DNA from: Lineus longissimus
Taxonomy: Eukaryota; Nemertea; Pilidiophora; Heteronemertea; Lineidae
DNA: 64,000 nt
Assembly (NCBI RefSeq): GCF_910592395.1
Contig: NC_088316.1
Span: 10,046,001 to 10,110,000, forward strand
Reading direction: 5' to 3'
In this document: positions 44,607-55,639 of the stretch, one piece after another
How the letters are laid out: every line of letters begins with the position of its first letter
Numbering within the stretch: the stretch's first letter is position 1
Translations under genes and position numbers: made by a program
Notes under the pieces: model-generated
Databases searched by the model: none
What the model was told of the DNA's origin: nothing
The model's input: the letters and a program-made list of their open reading frames with translations, nothing else

Positions 44607-47600
44607 TATCAGTTACTATGATGCTCAACGGTACATCACATCTATGGCACAGAGAGCAGATGATCAAATGTCGGAGAACGGTTTCTTCATTCCCGAAAAT
44701 ATCCAGCCAGGATTATTTTCCCACTTCGCATTTGATAATCTGGACTTCCATGAAAATACGCTTGACGGAAAAACCACCCATGGGACCACTCACATAATCT
44801 ACCAATATGCAGAGGACCAGGCTGAAAGTTTTAACACATCATGCACCATTCCACTAAAGAAGCCAAGGAGGATGTCTCTTCCCACTGCAGACTCATTCCA
44901 AACCAAACCAAGCATGTTAACATTGAAGGATCGTCAAAAAAGTCGGTCTCTAGCGGGAATGAAGCTTGTTCCAGATGTGAAAGCAGATGACAGTGAAGTA
45001 GCCAGACGTAACTTCATATTCAACCTGTGTCAACTAGGTTCCACAGAGCTGTTGGATGTAGATGACTCAAAGCCTACCACTTGGAGGAGGTTCCATGAAT
45101 CAATGGTATGGGAAAATGAAGAGAAAACTATCATTGGCTATGGTCCTTTCTTCCCCGAGTCGCCCACTAATCCTGATGTCATTGTGGAATCCATCAATTA
45201 CTGCACAGCAGTTGCAAAACAGCTTGGACAAGAGCACTGTATCATTACCTGTGACCAAGCTATCTATGAAATAGTCTTGGCACTTCAAAAGAAGCACCCT
45301 GATAAATACGGACATATCATCCTGCGCATGGGTGGTTTCCACATTGCCATGAATTTCCTTGGCGCTGTTGGTCATATGATGAAAGGGTCAGGTATAGAGG
45401 ATATCATGGTTGAGGCTGGCATATGCCAGACGGGTACGGCAAACAAGTTACTTGATGGAAAAGATTACTACGCTATGATACATGCGCATGCTGTGATTGA
45501 GAAAGCAGTTTTCACACTGCTTTGGGAGTCGTTTGAATCATGGCTTAGTGCAGAAGACCAGGAATTGGATGACTTTTCTTCTCTGTCCACCCACTTGGAT
45601 GATGTGAACAGAGCACTAGCTGATGGGGAGCATGTAGCTTTTTCGGAAAACTTCACTGACGTACTTGAGAGAATGAGGAACAGATTGGATGCCTTCGCCA
45701 AAGCAATCGATTCGCCGACTGCTAAACTATGGCTGATGTACTTGGACATGATGCAAATCCTGAATAAATTCATAGCAGCTGAAAGGGCAGGAGTTTGGGA
45801 CCTGCACATCCAAGCAACTGAAGAAATTATGCCATATATTGTGGCTGCTGGCCATAATAAGTACACAGCTTGTCTTCCTCACTACCTTGAATCTATGAGG
45901 AATCTTCCAACTGCAGTGCAATTACAGTTCCAGAAGGGCAACTTCACAGTCCGGCGACAGCAGGGGAAATTCAATGGTGTGTGGTCCGACATGACCCTAG
46001 AACAAGCCTACAACAAGGATGCCAAAACAAAATTGCTGCAGGGAATTTCCCAGAGAAAAGACACTATTGCTAAGTATTTGCGAGCGTTACCATCACTGAC
46101 ATCAGTTTCAGAGAAGACCCTAGAAATGGCGCACATGGGAGGCGAGCAAAAGCGTTCAGAGTCCAGTGAATCAGAAAGAGACAGAAAGTTGATGCAAGTC
46201 AAAAAGGCGTTAATAAAAGAAGCTATGGTGGATCCCTTTTCACCATCTAGTGATGATCTGGTTAACATCTCATCTGGACAGGCCACTCAATCGAAGGAAC
46301 TCGTAGAAGCAAAGCAGAGAGGCTTGGATGCATTGGGTAAGGCTCAAGATTGCAACGTAGAGAAGGTAGTTCCGGTTAGGTTGAAAACCTTTGTTGAAAA
46401 AACAACAAAGAAGCCGAAGCAGGCCCAAGTCAAGGAGCTCTATGCCGAGGAGCGACAGGTAGTGCGTAACCTTTGCTTTGCTGAGAATCTGGACCACAAG
46501 GAAAAGATTGACCAATTTTCTCATGAATGGACAAAATACCCAAGCTCCCTATTTGAACCAGACACGGAGCATCCCACTGGTTTTGCGATGAGAAAGGGGA
46601 ACAAGGCTGACTATTCCACGATGCTAAAGACAGCAATGGCTAATGAATGGAAGGAACGAAGTGAACCAGAGCCAGGAGCTTCGATGAAGACAGTTTTTTT
46701 TGTTGATCTTATGGCATTCATCCAACGGTACCAGGACTGCGGCAGCACAACCTTTCTTGAGCTGTCAAACAAGTACCTTCATAAAATTATGATGATCAAG
46801 CCGAAAGACTGTGAAGTAGTGCATATAGTAGGTGATAGGTATGACATGGACCCGACGAAGAGTTTGAAAATGGAAGAGAGGTTACGCAGGCAGAAAAAGG
46901 CTCAAAGTTCCAAAATATACATTCCGCATGATAATCTGAAGCTTCCAAACTGGAAGATATTGGTGTCAAACCAGCAGAACAAACAGAATCTTGAAGAATA
47001 TCTCTGCAAGGCATGGTCGGACAATTGGCAGCAAATTCCCAGCGGCTGTACTCTTATTCTTGGAGGCCTGTCTCAGGGAGCAGCTATGAAAGTGTCCAAT
47101 GCAGGTGCCACAGAACTGGAGGACTTGGTATGTGATGAACACGAGGAGGCAGACACAAGGTTATTCGCACATATTGCCTACTCGGCTCAGAATGAAGGGT
47201 GCAAGAGAGCAATCATCTCAGCAACTGACACTGATGTGCTGTTGTTAGCCATTTACCATGTTTCCAGAATTGATGGTCTCACCGAACTATAGTTTAGAAA
47301 GCAAGATGATACTTACATACCATGTCACTGGATTTCAGTGTTTCTCGCAACTAACTACACAGATCTTACCACTTCGACTATGCTCACCACGTATGCAATG
47401 ACTGGTTGTGACAGTGTAAGCTACATCTTCAGATGTGGAAAGAAACGCGCCTTGAAAGTTACTCTAGAATGCAACGAGAGTTTGAAACCACTTGCCCAAT
47501 TTGGGATGCCTGAATCTGGGATTGAAATCAGTGATGATGTACAAGAGGCCTCGCGGAAGTTTATCTGTGCTCTGTATGGAAAGAAGAACTTCTCTGGGTC

Positions 47601-48003
47601 AATTGATGAACTGCGCTGCCACCTCTTTCAAACGAAGAAGTCAGACATAAGGTCATTGCCACCAACGAGTGACGCATTCAACTTGCATCTGAGGAGGGCT
47701 TTATACCAGGCTTTGGTTTGGAAAAGGGCTTCCTTTGCATCACCAATGCTTCCCACTGCGACTGACTTTGGGAGAACACTTCACGGTGGCGCTCTCATGG
47801 CCTGCTTGATGACAAAAGCTCCGAAGCCGTCTCTACAGAGCACAAAATGCAATTGTCAGAAGGGAAGATGCAGGTCTAACTGTCCTTGTAGAAAAGCACA
47901 ACCAAGAGTCGCTTGCACTCTTGCATGCAGGTGCTGTGGAGACCCTCGCAACTGTGACAATAGGCCTACAAGTGAAATTGACCAGGAGTATCTTGACTCT
48001 TAG
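44473..48003 (+). CDS. Academ-type transposase with XPG-like nuclease and Cys-rich finger; one in-frame stop
   Basis: One frame of about 1,176 codons broken only by TAG at 47290-47292. The first ~45 codons lie in the TIR; an acceptor-like cttatcag at about 44611 suggests the real coding exon begins near 44612. N-terminal half has F-A-F-D-N-L-D-F-H-E-N-T-L-D-G-K and I-I-T-C-D-Q-A-I-Y-E with G-G-F-H-I-A, candidate Asp positions of an RNase H-type transposase core. The C-terminal half has H-E-E-A-D-T-R, T-D-T-D-V-L-L-L and T-G-C-D-S, arranged like the acidic residues of an XPG/FEN nuclease. The end is C-N-C-Q-K-G-R-C-R-S-N-C-P-C-R-K...C-R-C-C-G-D, a Cys8/CXC-type finger. Catalytic assignments are inferred. 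Confidence 0.85.
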
Positions 48004-48274
48004 AACAAGGCTAACTGTTCTTATCTGCCATTGCTGTAAACTTTGGTTCCACTATGATGATAGAAGTTCATGTCCTGCTGGTATATAATACTCTGCTATA
48101 CATATACATGTATAAATACATAACCATTTGTTGCTTTCATATGAAACAAATATACTATATCATGCACTGTCAAGTTTTTATTGATCGTGAGATGATCTTT
48201 CTGTCGTCAATTTTGACTTAGGCAAGTCTTTGAACCTGAAGAGGGCATAAGGGGTTAAATTTGCAAAAACTGTG

Positions 48275-48960
48275 ACAAGAATAACTAGTCTAATAAAGTG
48301 AAAAATGATAGAATTAAAGTTGCCAGTGTTCATTATTGTGAATAGAAAGTGATTGTGATCAATAACTGCACCATTAAGTTTAATTAGTGAAAGGTGCTCA
48401 TTTTTTAGCAATTTTCAAAATTTTGCCCCAAAACTGAAGGGGTTAATATAAAAGTCCTTTACCCCTGTTGCTTAGTTAGGTATCAAAAAACTACCCACTG
48501 GAGTGCTCTAGAATTCTGCATTAGTTGGCTTCCAATAGTCTAACTCACTTGGGCACAGCATGGCATAGAGTTTAGAGAGCCGTGGATTTTGACTTACCCC
48601 TTCCGCCCATGACCTTTTGACCTCTAGTTGACCCCAAATTGACCCAATTAGAAAACAATTGATCTCAAAATGTAGCACACCTTATAAGCTTTCTACAGGT
48701 ACCAAATATGATGGAAACATTTATGTGGAACCCTTTGAAAAATGCAATAACATTTGCCCTACCCCTAAATTTGGGGGCGATTTTCCACTGCTCCGAAAAT
48801 ACAAAAGTAGGCTGAAAAATTAGTTTCGCGGATGATTTGCCCGAGCAGGCCTCTGGAATCTGATGCAGAATGATCCACTCTACAAAAGAATGTTAGAAAC
48901 AAAAGTATGTCATGACGTGACCCAGTTTTTGTGGACTGGGTGGCCTTGGCACCCCTACTA
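48275..48960 (-). repeat. Right terminal inverted repeat of the Academ-type element
   Basis: Reverse copy of 43914-44606. The open frame at its inner part (48411-48270, minus) mirrors the first residues of the transposase ORF, because those residues are encoded by TIR sequence. Confidence 0.92.
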
Positions 48961-49547
48961 CAAAGAAAGACTAAAAAAATTGTCTCCTACTTCAACAGAT
49001 GTGCAAACCCTTGGACTGATCTCGTGGTATGCCCGTAGACCGCAATGCCTCAAAAAACAGTGCTTGGCTGATTACCCAGCATGTTTTACTATCAAGTATC
49101 CAAAGGCAAATGATGAGGATGGTCAATTTGATGACAATATGGATGATGATCCATTGCCACAACAAGAAGATGAGCTCACATTGGTTCATTTGAAAGCAAA
49201 TTCTGAAAATCCTGATTTTGAAATTGGTACTTGCCATGTGCTTAAGAGCGGAATGACAATCAAAAAGAGGAAAAATTCACGAGTGATACGATATGTTGGT
49301 TTCAGCAAAGAGAATGACCCTGAACAATACTATCGAGAACGTGTGATGCTCTATCACCCCTGGAATAAGAATGAAGACAACCTGCTACCGAGTCAGTTTG
49401 GCAGTTTTCAACAATATTACAATCACCTAAAACAAACGACAGATATTGAATCCAAGAGAATACAGTATGAAAGAAATGGTGAACAATTATTGGAAGCAAT
49501 TGCCCAGGCACAAGAAGATGACATACTTGATATGGAGCAAGACGAAG
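48961..49547 (+). pseudogene. Helentron linker segment between the two insertions
   Basis: Resumes as K-E-R-L-K-K-L-S-P-T-S-T-D-V directly after the Academ element. Continues through W-Y-A-R-R-P, R-V-I-R-Y-V-G-F, Y-Y-R-E-R-V-M-L-Y-H-P-W and E-D-N-L-L, matching the Helitron region between Rep and helicase (R-Y-x-x-x...Y-Y-R-E-x-L-M-L-F-x-P-W-R). Open throughout; ends at the MITE. Confidence 0.9.
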
Positions 49548-50484
49548 CAAGGAGGATACCGCGGTGACGTCACGGCTTTTCCAAGATGGCGCTGCATATT
49601 GTAAACAAACTCGATCCACGGCCAAGGGAAAATCAAGTCATCAAAAAAGTTAGATTTTTCGCATCAAATCAGAGTTATTAGTACTTTTCTGCTATGAAAT
49701 AAGTCTTCAGACAATAAGCTATCATTTGAATAATGAAAAGTGCTGTTTTGATGGGGAAAAATAGGGTTTTTTAAACCAAATAGCCGGGCACCGATCTTCC
49801 AAAATTAGCGATGGTTTCAAAACAGTCTCCCAGATATGGGGCAATCTCTTCATTATCATAATGGGATTTGGAGTCATGTTTACAGAAGTTCGAGACCTGT
49901 AATACCTAAAACTCGCATAGATCCCCATAGATCCCCTCTATTTGTCGAGTTAGCGCCCCTGTAAGATCATGCATTTTCGAACACTAGAACGAAATCTTCC
50001 TGCGGATATCGCGGTTTCGGTGATGATTTAAGGAGAAATTGACTGTTCTTAGAGTTGTATGGGACAGAAATGAGTTCATACTTCATGAATACATGAATAT
50101 ATTATGATATGGGCGGGCTTCTAAGTCAAAACAATAACAAACTCAACTGCATCTCTACTGTATATTGCGTAGTGCATTGCCTAGTGTATTTCGTAGTGTA
50201 TTTTAGCGGAGACATTATTTCCGCACTTTGGCCACGCCAAACGTCTTTTTTATTCGTGGAAGTTAATCTGCTCTGTAAATTTTATTTTACACAGGAAGAA
50301 TCCATACTAGGTATTGCAATATTTCATGTCTATTGGTGTTTTTGTGTACAGGAGCGCACCAGACAGTGAGACGTGGAGATGTGTTCAGTGCTGGTGCTGT
50401 CAGTAGACTGAATCTGATTGGCCATAGCGATCACTAATATGGGTCGGGATCACGTGATGTGACGTCACCGCGGTATCCTCCTTG
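49548..50484. mobile_element. 937-bp MITE, copy 2, with 9-bp TSD, inside the Helentron
   Basis: Same TIRs (CAAGGAGGATACCGCGGTG) as copy 1. AAGACGAAG is duplicated at 49539-49547 and 50485-50493. Removing element plus one duplicate restores the Helentron frame E-Q-D-E-V-E-N-T. The insertion is therefore younger than the Helentron. Confidence 0.95.
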
Positions 50485-50487
50485 AAG

Positions 50488-52160
50488 ACGAAGTAGAAAA
50501 CACTGTTCAATCAAGCGAATGTTTATTCTTTGATCCAGATCGGCCTGATTCACAAAGAAAATATGATCTTGCTGCAGATATTGGACTTGCAAATCGACCT
50601 TCCCATCAGGAATTACAGTATGTCGGACCAAGATTGCCAAATTATGAGTACAAAGGCCTACTCCGTTCCCTCAACGAGAAACAGCGTGAAATTTTTACTC
50701 ACATGGTACAGTCAGTGAAAACAATCCTGATAAAAAACTCCATATATTTCTGACTGGAGGAGCAGGTGTTGGAAAGTCCCAGGTTGTACGAACACTATAT
50801 CAATTCCTTCTCCGACACCTATGTTCAACGGAAGGCCAGAATCCAGAAGACATCCGAATTCAAATCATTGCACCATCAGGCTTTGCAGCTTATATCGTTG
50901 GTGGTTCAACTGTTCATTCAGCATTTGCAATGGGATTCAAGCAAGACCTCACAAAATACAAACCTTTATCATCAGACAAATGCACAGCACTACAGGCAAA
51001 TGGAGACATCTGAAATTTCTTATCATTGATGAAATCTCAATGTGGGTTGTCGAATGTTCTTATTTATTCTCCTACGCCTTCAGCAAATAATGCAATCAGA
51101 TGAACCGTCCGGAGGGGTTAATATCATAACGATTGGAGATATGTATCAGCTACAACCTGTCTTTGATAAATATATTTTTGAAGACCATCCTTCACCATGC
51201 GGATCCCTTGCAACTAATCTATGGCAGACTCACTTCTACATGTATGAGCTTAATCAAATCATGCGTCAACAAGATGATCTCGCATTTGCCAATGTACTGA
51301 ACAGGCTTCGAACAGGACAACATACCAAGGCTGACTTAGATTATGTTCTCACAAGAAAGGTTTCCTTAAGTGATCCCAACTACCCAAGTAGAGAACCTCA
51401 CCTCTTCCCTCTAAGATATACAAGAGATGAGCACAACAAAAGTGTATAATATGACAGCGCATCATCTACTAAAGTCACAATAGAAGCACAGGATGTTCTA
51501 CTCACAAACTGTCCTGACAAGGTTAGAAACAAAATTCATAACAGTCTGAAGACAGTTGCCCAATATGAATGTCAAGCTGGTCTTGGAAGGGTCCTAAATG
51601 TAGCTGTATCACTTATGTACTCGGTGTCTCTCAATCTGAATGTTGAAGATGGCCTAGTAAATGGAGCAACATGCATTGTAAAAGATATCCAACATCAAAA
51701 GGACTGTCACAACCCATCAATCATTTGGGTGGAGTTCGAGGAATCAAAAATTGGCCAACAACACAGAAATGCTCATCAAACATTTTATTCATCGACCACT
51801 GATAAAAGTTGGACTCCGATATTTGCAGTCAAAAGGTCATTTGGTTGGGGACTGACAAATAACTATCATGTGATGAGAACTCAATTCCCATTGAAACCTA
51901 GCAATGGCAGAACAATACATTCATCACAAGGAGGCACATTCAGGAAACTAGTGATAAATATGAAAAACTGTCCAAGGTCCATTTCAAAACATGCCCACTA
52001 TGTTGCAATAAGCCGTGTCCGTTCAATATCTGACCTCTACATTCTTGACCTAGCAGAAGACAAACTCTCTCAATCACCAGCTGTTGAACATTACATGTAC
52101 ACAATGAAAGCACAAAGATCTCTCAAGTTATGTTGTACACCTGTGTATCAACAAAAGTAA
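50488..52160 (+). pseudogene. Helentron Pif1-like SF1 helicase, three frame breaks
   Basis: Resumes with E-V-E-N-T-V, then L-N-E-K-Q-R-E-I-F. Helicase motifs: Walker A G-G-A-G-V-G-K-S near 50757, motif Ia I-A-P-S-G-F-A-A, Walker B I-D-E-I-S-M near 51028, motif III G-D-M-Y-Q-L-Q-P-V near 51139, motif V I-H-S-S-Q-G-G-T near 51917 and motif VI Y-V-A-I-S-R-V-R-S near 51999. Frame changes near 50722 and 51012 and a stop near 51449 break it. From family knowledge it unwinds DNA during rolling-circle-like transposition. Confidence 0.92.
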
Positions 52161-52349
52161 TTAAATCTAGTATTTCATGACAACCGAGGCAGCAGTAACA
52201 ATTGAAAAAACCTCCAGCTCGAGGAAACTGTCACGCACGCTGGAATACTTGCCATTGCCAATCCACCACCATGTGCAGAAAGGAAGCAACTGCCCAATTT
52301 CAAACTTCTACATCCTCAAACTGCTTCAAGTTCAAGTCCATTCCCACTA

Positions 52350-52905
52350 AAATTAGTTGTGTTTTTAAGAAATGACATTGAGGTTATAAAAGAAACATAC
52401 ACTCGTGATGATCAATATGAAGCTCTCACTCTTCACATTTGTCCCACCTATCACCATGAAGTCCATGCATACCAGAGGGAAAATATAAGCCTAGACCTAC
52501 CCAGACTTTTCACCTCCATTAAACAGTATTTACCACATAACTGTGCAGACAAAAAATGTGTAATTCTGCGTGCTTTCAATCAGTACCACACTGACAAAGA
52601 CAAATACTATAATCATGATAATTCATCTCTGGAACAGCACATGGCGCAACGTTATCACTGCCAACAGCTAATCACAGTTAACACAGCTAAAGTAATGGTA
52701 CCTGTATGTCCCGATCCTACACCAAAAAAAGGAAAATGTCTGTCAAAGACAAAGAACACAACTACTGAGACAAAAACTAAAGTGGTATCAAAAATGGATC
52801 TAAAATTGGATTTTGTATTTGCTAATGATGCAGTCATCAGAAATATAGCTTATGCTCATGCTATTGAAAACTGGTGATCTAATCATAAATTCTTGCATGT
52901 TGGTC
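52350..52905 (+). pseudogene. Helentron endonuclease-like module 1
   Basis: Follows the helicase after about 200 bp. Reads E-A-L-T-L-H-I-C-P, V-H-A-Y-Q-R, C-V-I-L-R-A-F-N-Q (degenerate form of the V-I-L-G-D-F-N catalytic block), and L-D-F-V-F-A-N-D-A then A-I-E-N-W-stop-S-N-H-K-F. This lines up with the L-D-x-V-F-T-N...I-x-N-x-W-x-D-H-K end of AP-endonucleases. The N-terminal half is missing or unrecognisable and the catalytic Asp of D-F-N is Ala. Confidence 0.65.
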
Positions 52906-52954
52906 TGACGTATCAGCCAAGATTGATAAAGATAGTATTCAACAATGCTTGATC

Positions 52955-53600
52955 AGTCAATGAAAACTTTTAAAATGTTCAAGCTGATCCAAATGTCCTT
53001 GCAGCCTCCATTGTTGCATTTGCAGAATCACGGTTAAACCAATCGAATTCAGACACTAGTCTCTCACTGCATAATTTCCAGCATTTTCGTCATGACCAAC
53101 CCCAGGTCCACGGCAACAAACGATCTCCACATGGTTTGATATTGTATGTAAAAGAAGAATTCAGAATTCTAGAAAAAATATTTTACTGAAACCAAAACTT
53201 CGAAGCTATATATACATGTACACACTCCCGAAATTCTCCCGAAATATTCCACATATTAATCGTTTATGCATAACCCATTTGTTCATTTCAACATGTCACT
53301 GATAATCTCACCACCTGCCTCCGATCATGCCAGCCGACTGAAACATATGTCATTCTTGGTGATTTCAATATGAATTTGATAGTGGGAGGTGAAAATTTCA
53401 AAGCCAAACTTGAAAAATTCTTTCTCAAGGAATATAACATGAAGCAAACAGTCACTAAAGAAACAACTGATTACTACACCAAATTAGACCTTGTATTTAC
53501 AAATGCACATCATCTGGACCATACAGGCGTCATTGACAATTGCTGGTATGACCATAAAATGATATATACAGCTTTACCAATGTCAGAATCACTGACCCCA
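52955..53600 (+). pseudogene. Helentron/LINE-type AP-endonuclease module 2
   Basis: In shifting frames: A-F-A-E-S-R-L-N, H-G-L-I-L-Y-V-K-E, then T-Y-V-I-L-G-D-F-N-M-N (catalytic Asp and Asn intact) at about 53340-53375. It ends K-L-D-L-V-F-T-N-A and D-N-C-W-Y-D-H-K (catalytic D-H). This is an exonuclease-endonuclease-phosphatase fold as used by LINEs and Helentrons to nick DNA. Broken by stops near 53190 and 53270. Confidence 0.8.
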
Positions 53601-53649
53601 TAGCCTTCCCTTTGACACAGGTGAGCACATGGTCCCTGGACCATTTCAT

Positions 53650-53662
53650 CTATTCAATAATG

Positions 53663-53728
<66 letters not shown>

Positions 53729-53750
53729 CTACTAATAATAATAATAGTAG
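53650..53750 (+). repeat. (AAT)n microsatellite
   Basis: AAT/ATA triplets with a few ACT interruptions, immediately after the Helentron coding end. The poly-Ile and poly-Asn ORFs across it are artefacts. Confidence 0.95.
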
Positions 53751-53835
53751 TGAGTTCTTATATGGCGCTTTTCACTGTATCATTTATTGTCACAAAGCGC
53801 TTTTCAATCGCAAACATTATTACTCAGCCTATCTA

Positions 53836-54065
53836 GAAAGGGGATTACTGGCAGAGTGGCTTATAACCAGGAGGTCGGGGGATCAGCACTGGTTCATCTT
53901 TGTGTCTTTGGGCAAGGCACTTAACCCTACTTGCTTCTCTCCACCCAGGGGTAAACGGGTACCAGGCTTGCCTAGGAAGTTATCCAGCGTATATCTAGCA
54001 CCCTACCCAGGGGGAGCAATACATGTACTCCCAGTCGTTTAAAGCTATGGAAACCAGGATAAACT
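53836..54065 (+). repeat. tRNA-derived SINE-like element
   Basis: TGGCAGAGTGGCTTATAACC resembles a polymerase III A box, and AGGTCGGGGGATCAGCAC a worn B box. Downstream TTTGGGCAAGGCACTTAACC and CTCTCCACCCAGGGGTAAAC form a conserved central domain seen in many invertebrate SINEs. A diverged copy is at 29495-29640. Superfamily not assigned. Confidence 0.65.
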
Positions 54066-55600
54066 CCGGCCAGAGGAGCCCTTCCCAGAGGACCCCTTCT
54101 TGCATCCATAATCTAGCGCACGCAATGACATTCTAGCCCATTTGAGAGTTTCAGGAGGCATCGGATGTCGTTTTTCAACATTCAATGGCCGCCGAAAGGG
54201 AAAAACACGCGAATGAATCAATATTCGGCGATGCTGAGCTCAGAGAGAGAACCACTTGAATTTTCACACTGTTTATCTGAACTCCGAGAGAGAACCACAC
54301 GATTATTCTCACTGTTTTTTAATCAAACTTCAATTTCTGGGGGTTTCCCCCCCCCCCCCCCCCCCCGACATATGTGTTTTGATTTTTGAAACTTTAGTAA
54401 TAATATCCAAAAGATGCTTAAAATGGATATAATCCCGAATTAATGAAGCAAAAGACGGCGGGCGTTTCGAGAAAAAAAATTGTATTTTGAGATTTCAATA
54501 AACCTTGTGAACGAATTCCACATGGGCCGTGGTGGGATCCGAAGACACCTCAAGGAGGAATGTACATGTATGTTTCTATGGGGTACCATTGGTTTTGCAG
54601 ATCTTCTGTTTTTTTCTAAAGAATAATCAATATTCGCTAGCAGGCTTTTTATGCTCCCAGGTAATATGTAAAGAGCAAGCTCTTGTGAACTCACACAACT
54701 GTTTGACATGGGGAGCCCCCAAACCCCCTTCCTTCTGACATATTTAGCCAGTACATTGGGGGATGAGTCCCCCAAACCCCCTCCCCCGTTCTCTGAAAGT
54801 GACAGGTTTTAGTCAGTACATTGGGGGCAAGGCCCCCCCCCCCCCCCCCCCCCCCCATTGGACTCTAAAAATAGAATTCCTTGGAGACGCTGAACAATAA
54901 GGCCCCATAACGAAATAGTCCCCGCCCCGGTAGCTGTCTCATATCTGCGGACAGAATCAGCTCTTTGTGGTGAAATGATAATTGAATTTTCCACCTGCTA
55001 GCCTAGATATTTGTGTATGTTTCTTCACCAGTTAGTTAATAACGAATTTTTGTAGCTGTTATATTCTTAATTGTTTTAACGCGTTTTTTTGGATTCGTTT
55101 GGCGCCGAAATCAAGAATGGCAAATTTACGATCTTGACACTAGAGGCGCTGATGTCGTTCCGGAACGGTAGATGCTAAATCGGATAGCCAGGCCAAGGCG
55201 GTACGGGAACTCCTGCACTCTGACCACGTGACCTACATCATTACTTCACAGTTCCGGCACTGGGTCGAGTTTGGCAGTTACTAGAAATCACGTGACTGGA
55301 TCTGGATTTAGTAGTGTTAAAACTGACTTTTTTGAAGTAAAGTACGTAAATCGAGAAGAAGAGGACGTTTGCTTTTTCTGCAATGAAATGTCACAACTGT
55401 CTCCGTCGACGTTGTCCTGTATGTCCTAGCAGACGATTTTTAAATACATGATGTCCCACACCCGCACTTCAGTGGCGCCGGTGTGAATAAATCTACTTGT
55501 ATGAATGGTCAATGGCTCATGACGTCATGGGGGGTTTGGGGGTTTCCCCCAACCTAAAGGCGCTGCGCGCTCACTAGGGCACTGCACTGATAATATTAAG
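54066..55600. other. Intergenic, C-run rich, no gene
   Basis: C runs at 54347-54366 (20) and 54833-54856 (24). CAGTACATTGGGGG recurs near 54750 and 54817 next to CCCCAAACCCCC, and AGAGAGAACCAC recurs at 54243 and 54286. No coding motif. Confidence 0.6.
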
Positions 55601-55639
55601 TGGAAAATTAAACGAAACTTACCTGTAACTTGAAGTTTG

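Larger units (their letters stand above)
43914..48960 (+). mobile_element. 5,047-bp Academ-type DNA transposon (AcademX-like), nearly intact
   Basis: Ends TAGTAGGGGTGCC and GGCACCCCTACTA with CAA duplicated outside (43911-43913, 48961-48963). Arms of about 690 bp are inverted copies. Excision plus one CAA rebuilds the Helentron frame L-K-D-K-E-R-L. The single long ORF has an XPG-like nuclease region and a C-terminal Cys-rich finger. Academ elements, from family knowledge, have 3-4-bp duplications, and the AcademX lineage carries an XPG nuclease, which fits. Family name is by recall, not by search. Confidence 0.85.
43068..53610 (+). mobile_element. Decayed Helentron (Helitron-related) with two nested insertions
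   Basis: Helitron-type coding pieces in order on one strand: Rep N-terminal/linker (43068-43913), linker (48961-49547), Pif1-like helicase (50488-52160), endonuclease-like modules (52350-52905, 52955-53600). A C-terminal AP-endonuclease marks the Helentron branch. Spans about 10.5 kb, of which 5,047 bp (Academ) and 937 bp (MITE) are later insertions. The HUH nuclease core is deleted and several frames are broken, so it cannot move itself. True ends were not recognised. Confidence 0.88.

Noticed and set aside
48178-48411. Minus-strand ORF repeating the start of the Academ transposase
   Set aside because: It is the mirror image in the right TIR, not a second gene.
53612-54042. Long ORFs with poly-Ile and poly-Asn
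   Set aside because: They translate the AAT microsatellite and the adjoining SINE.
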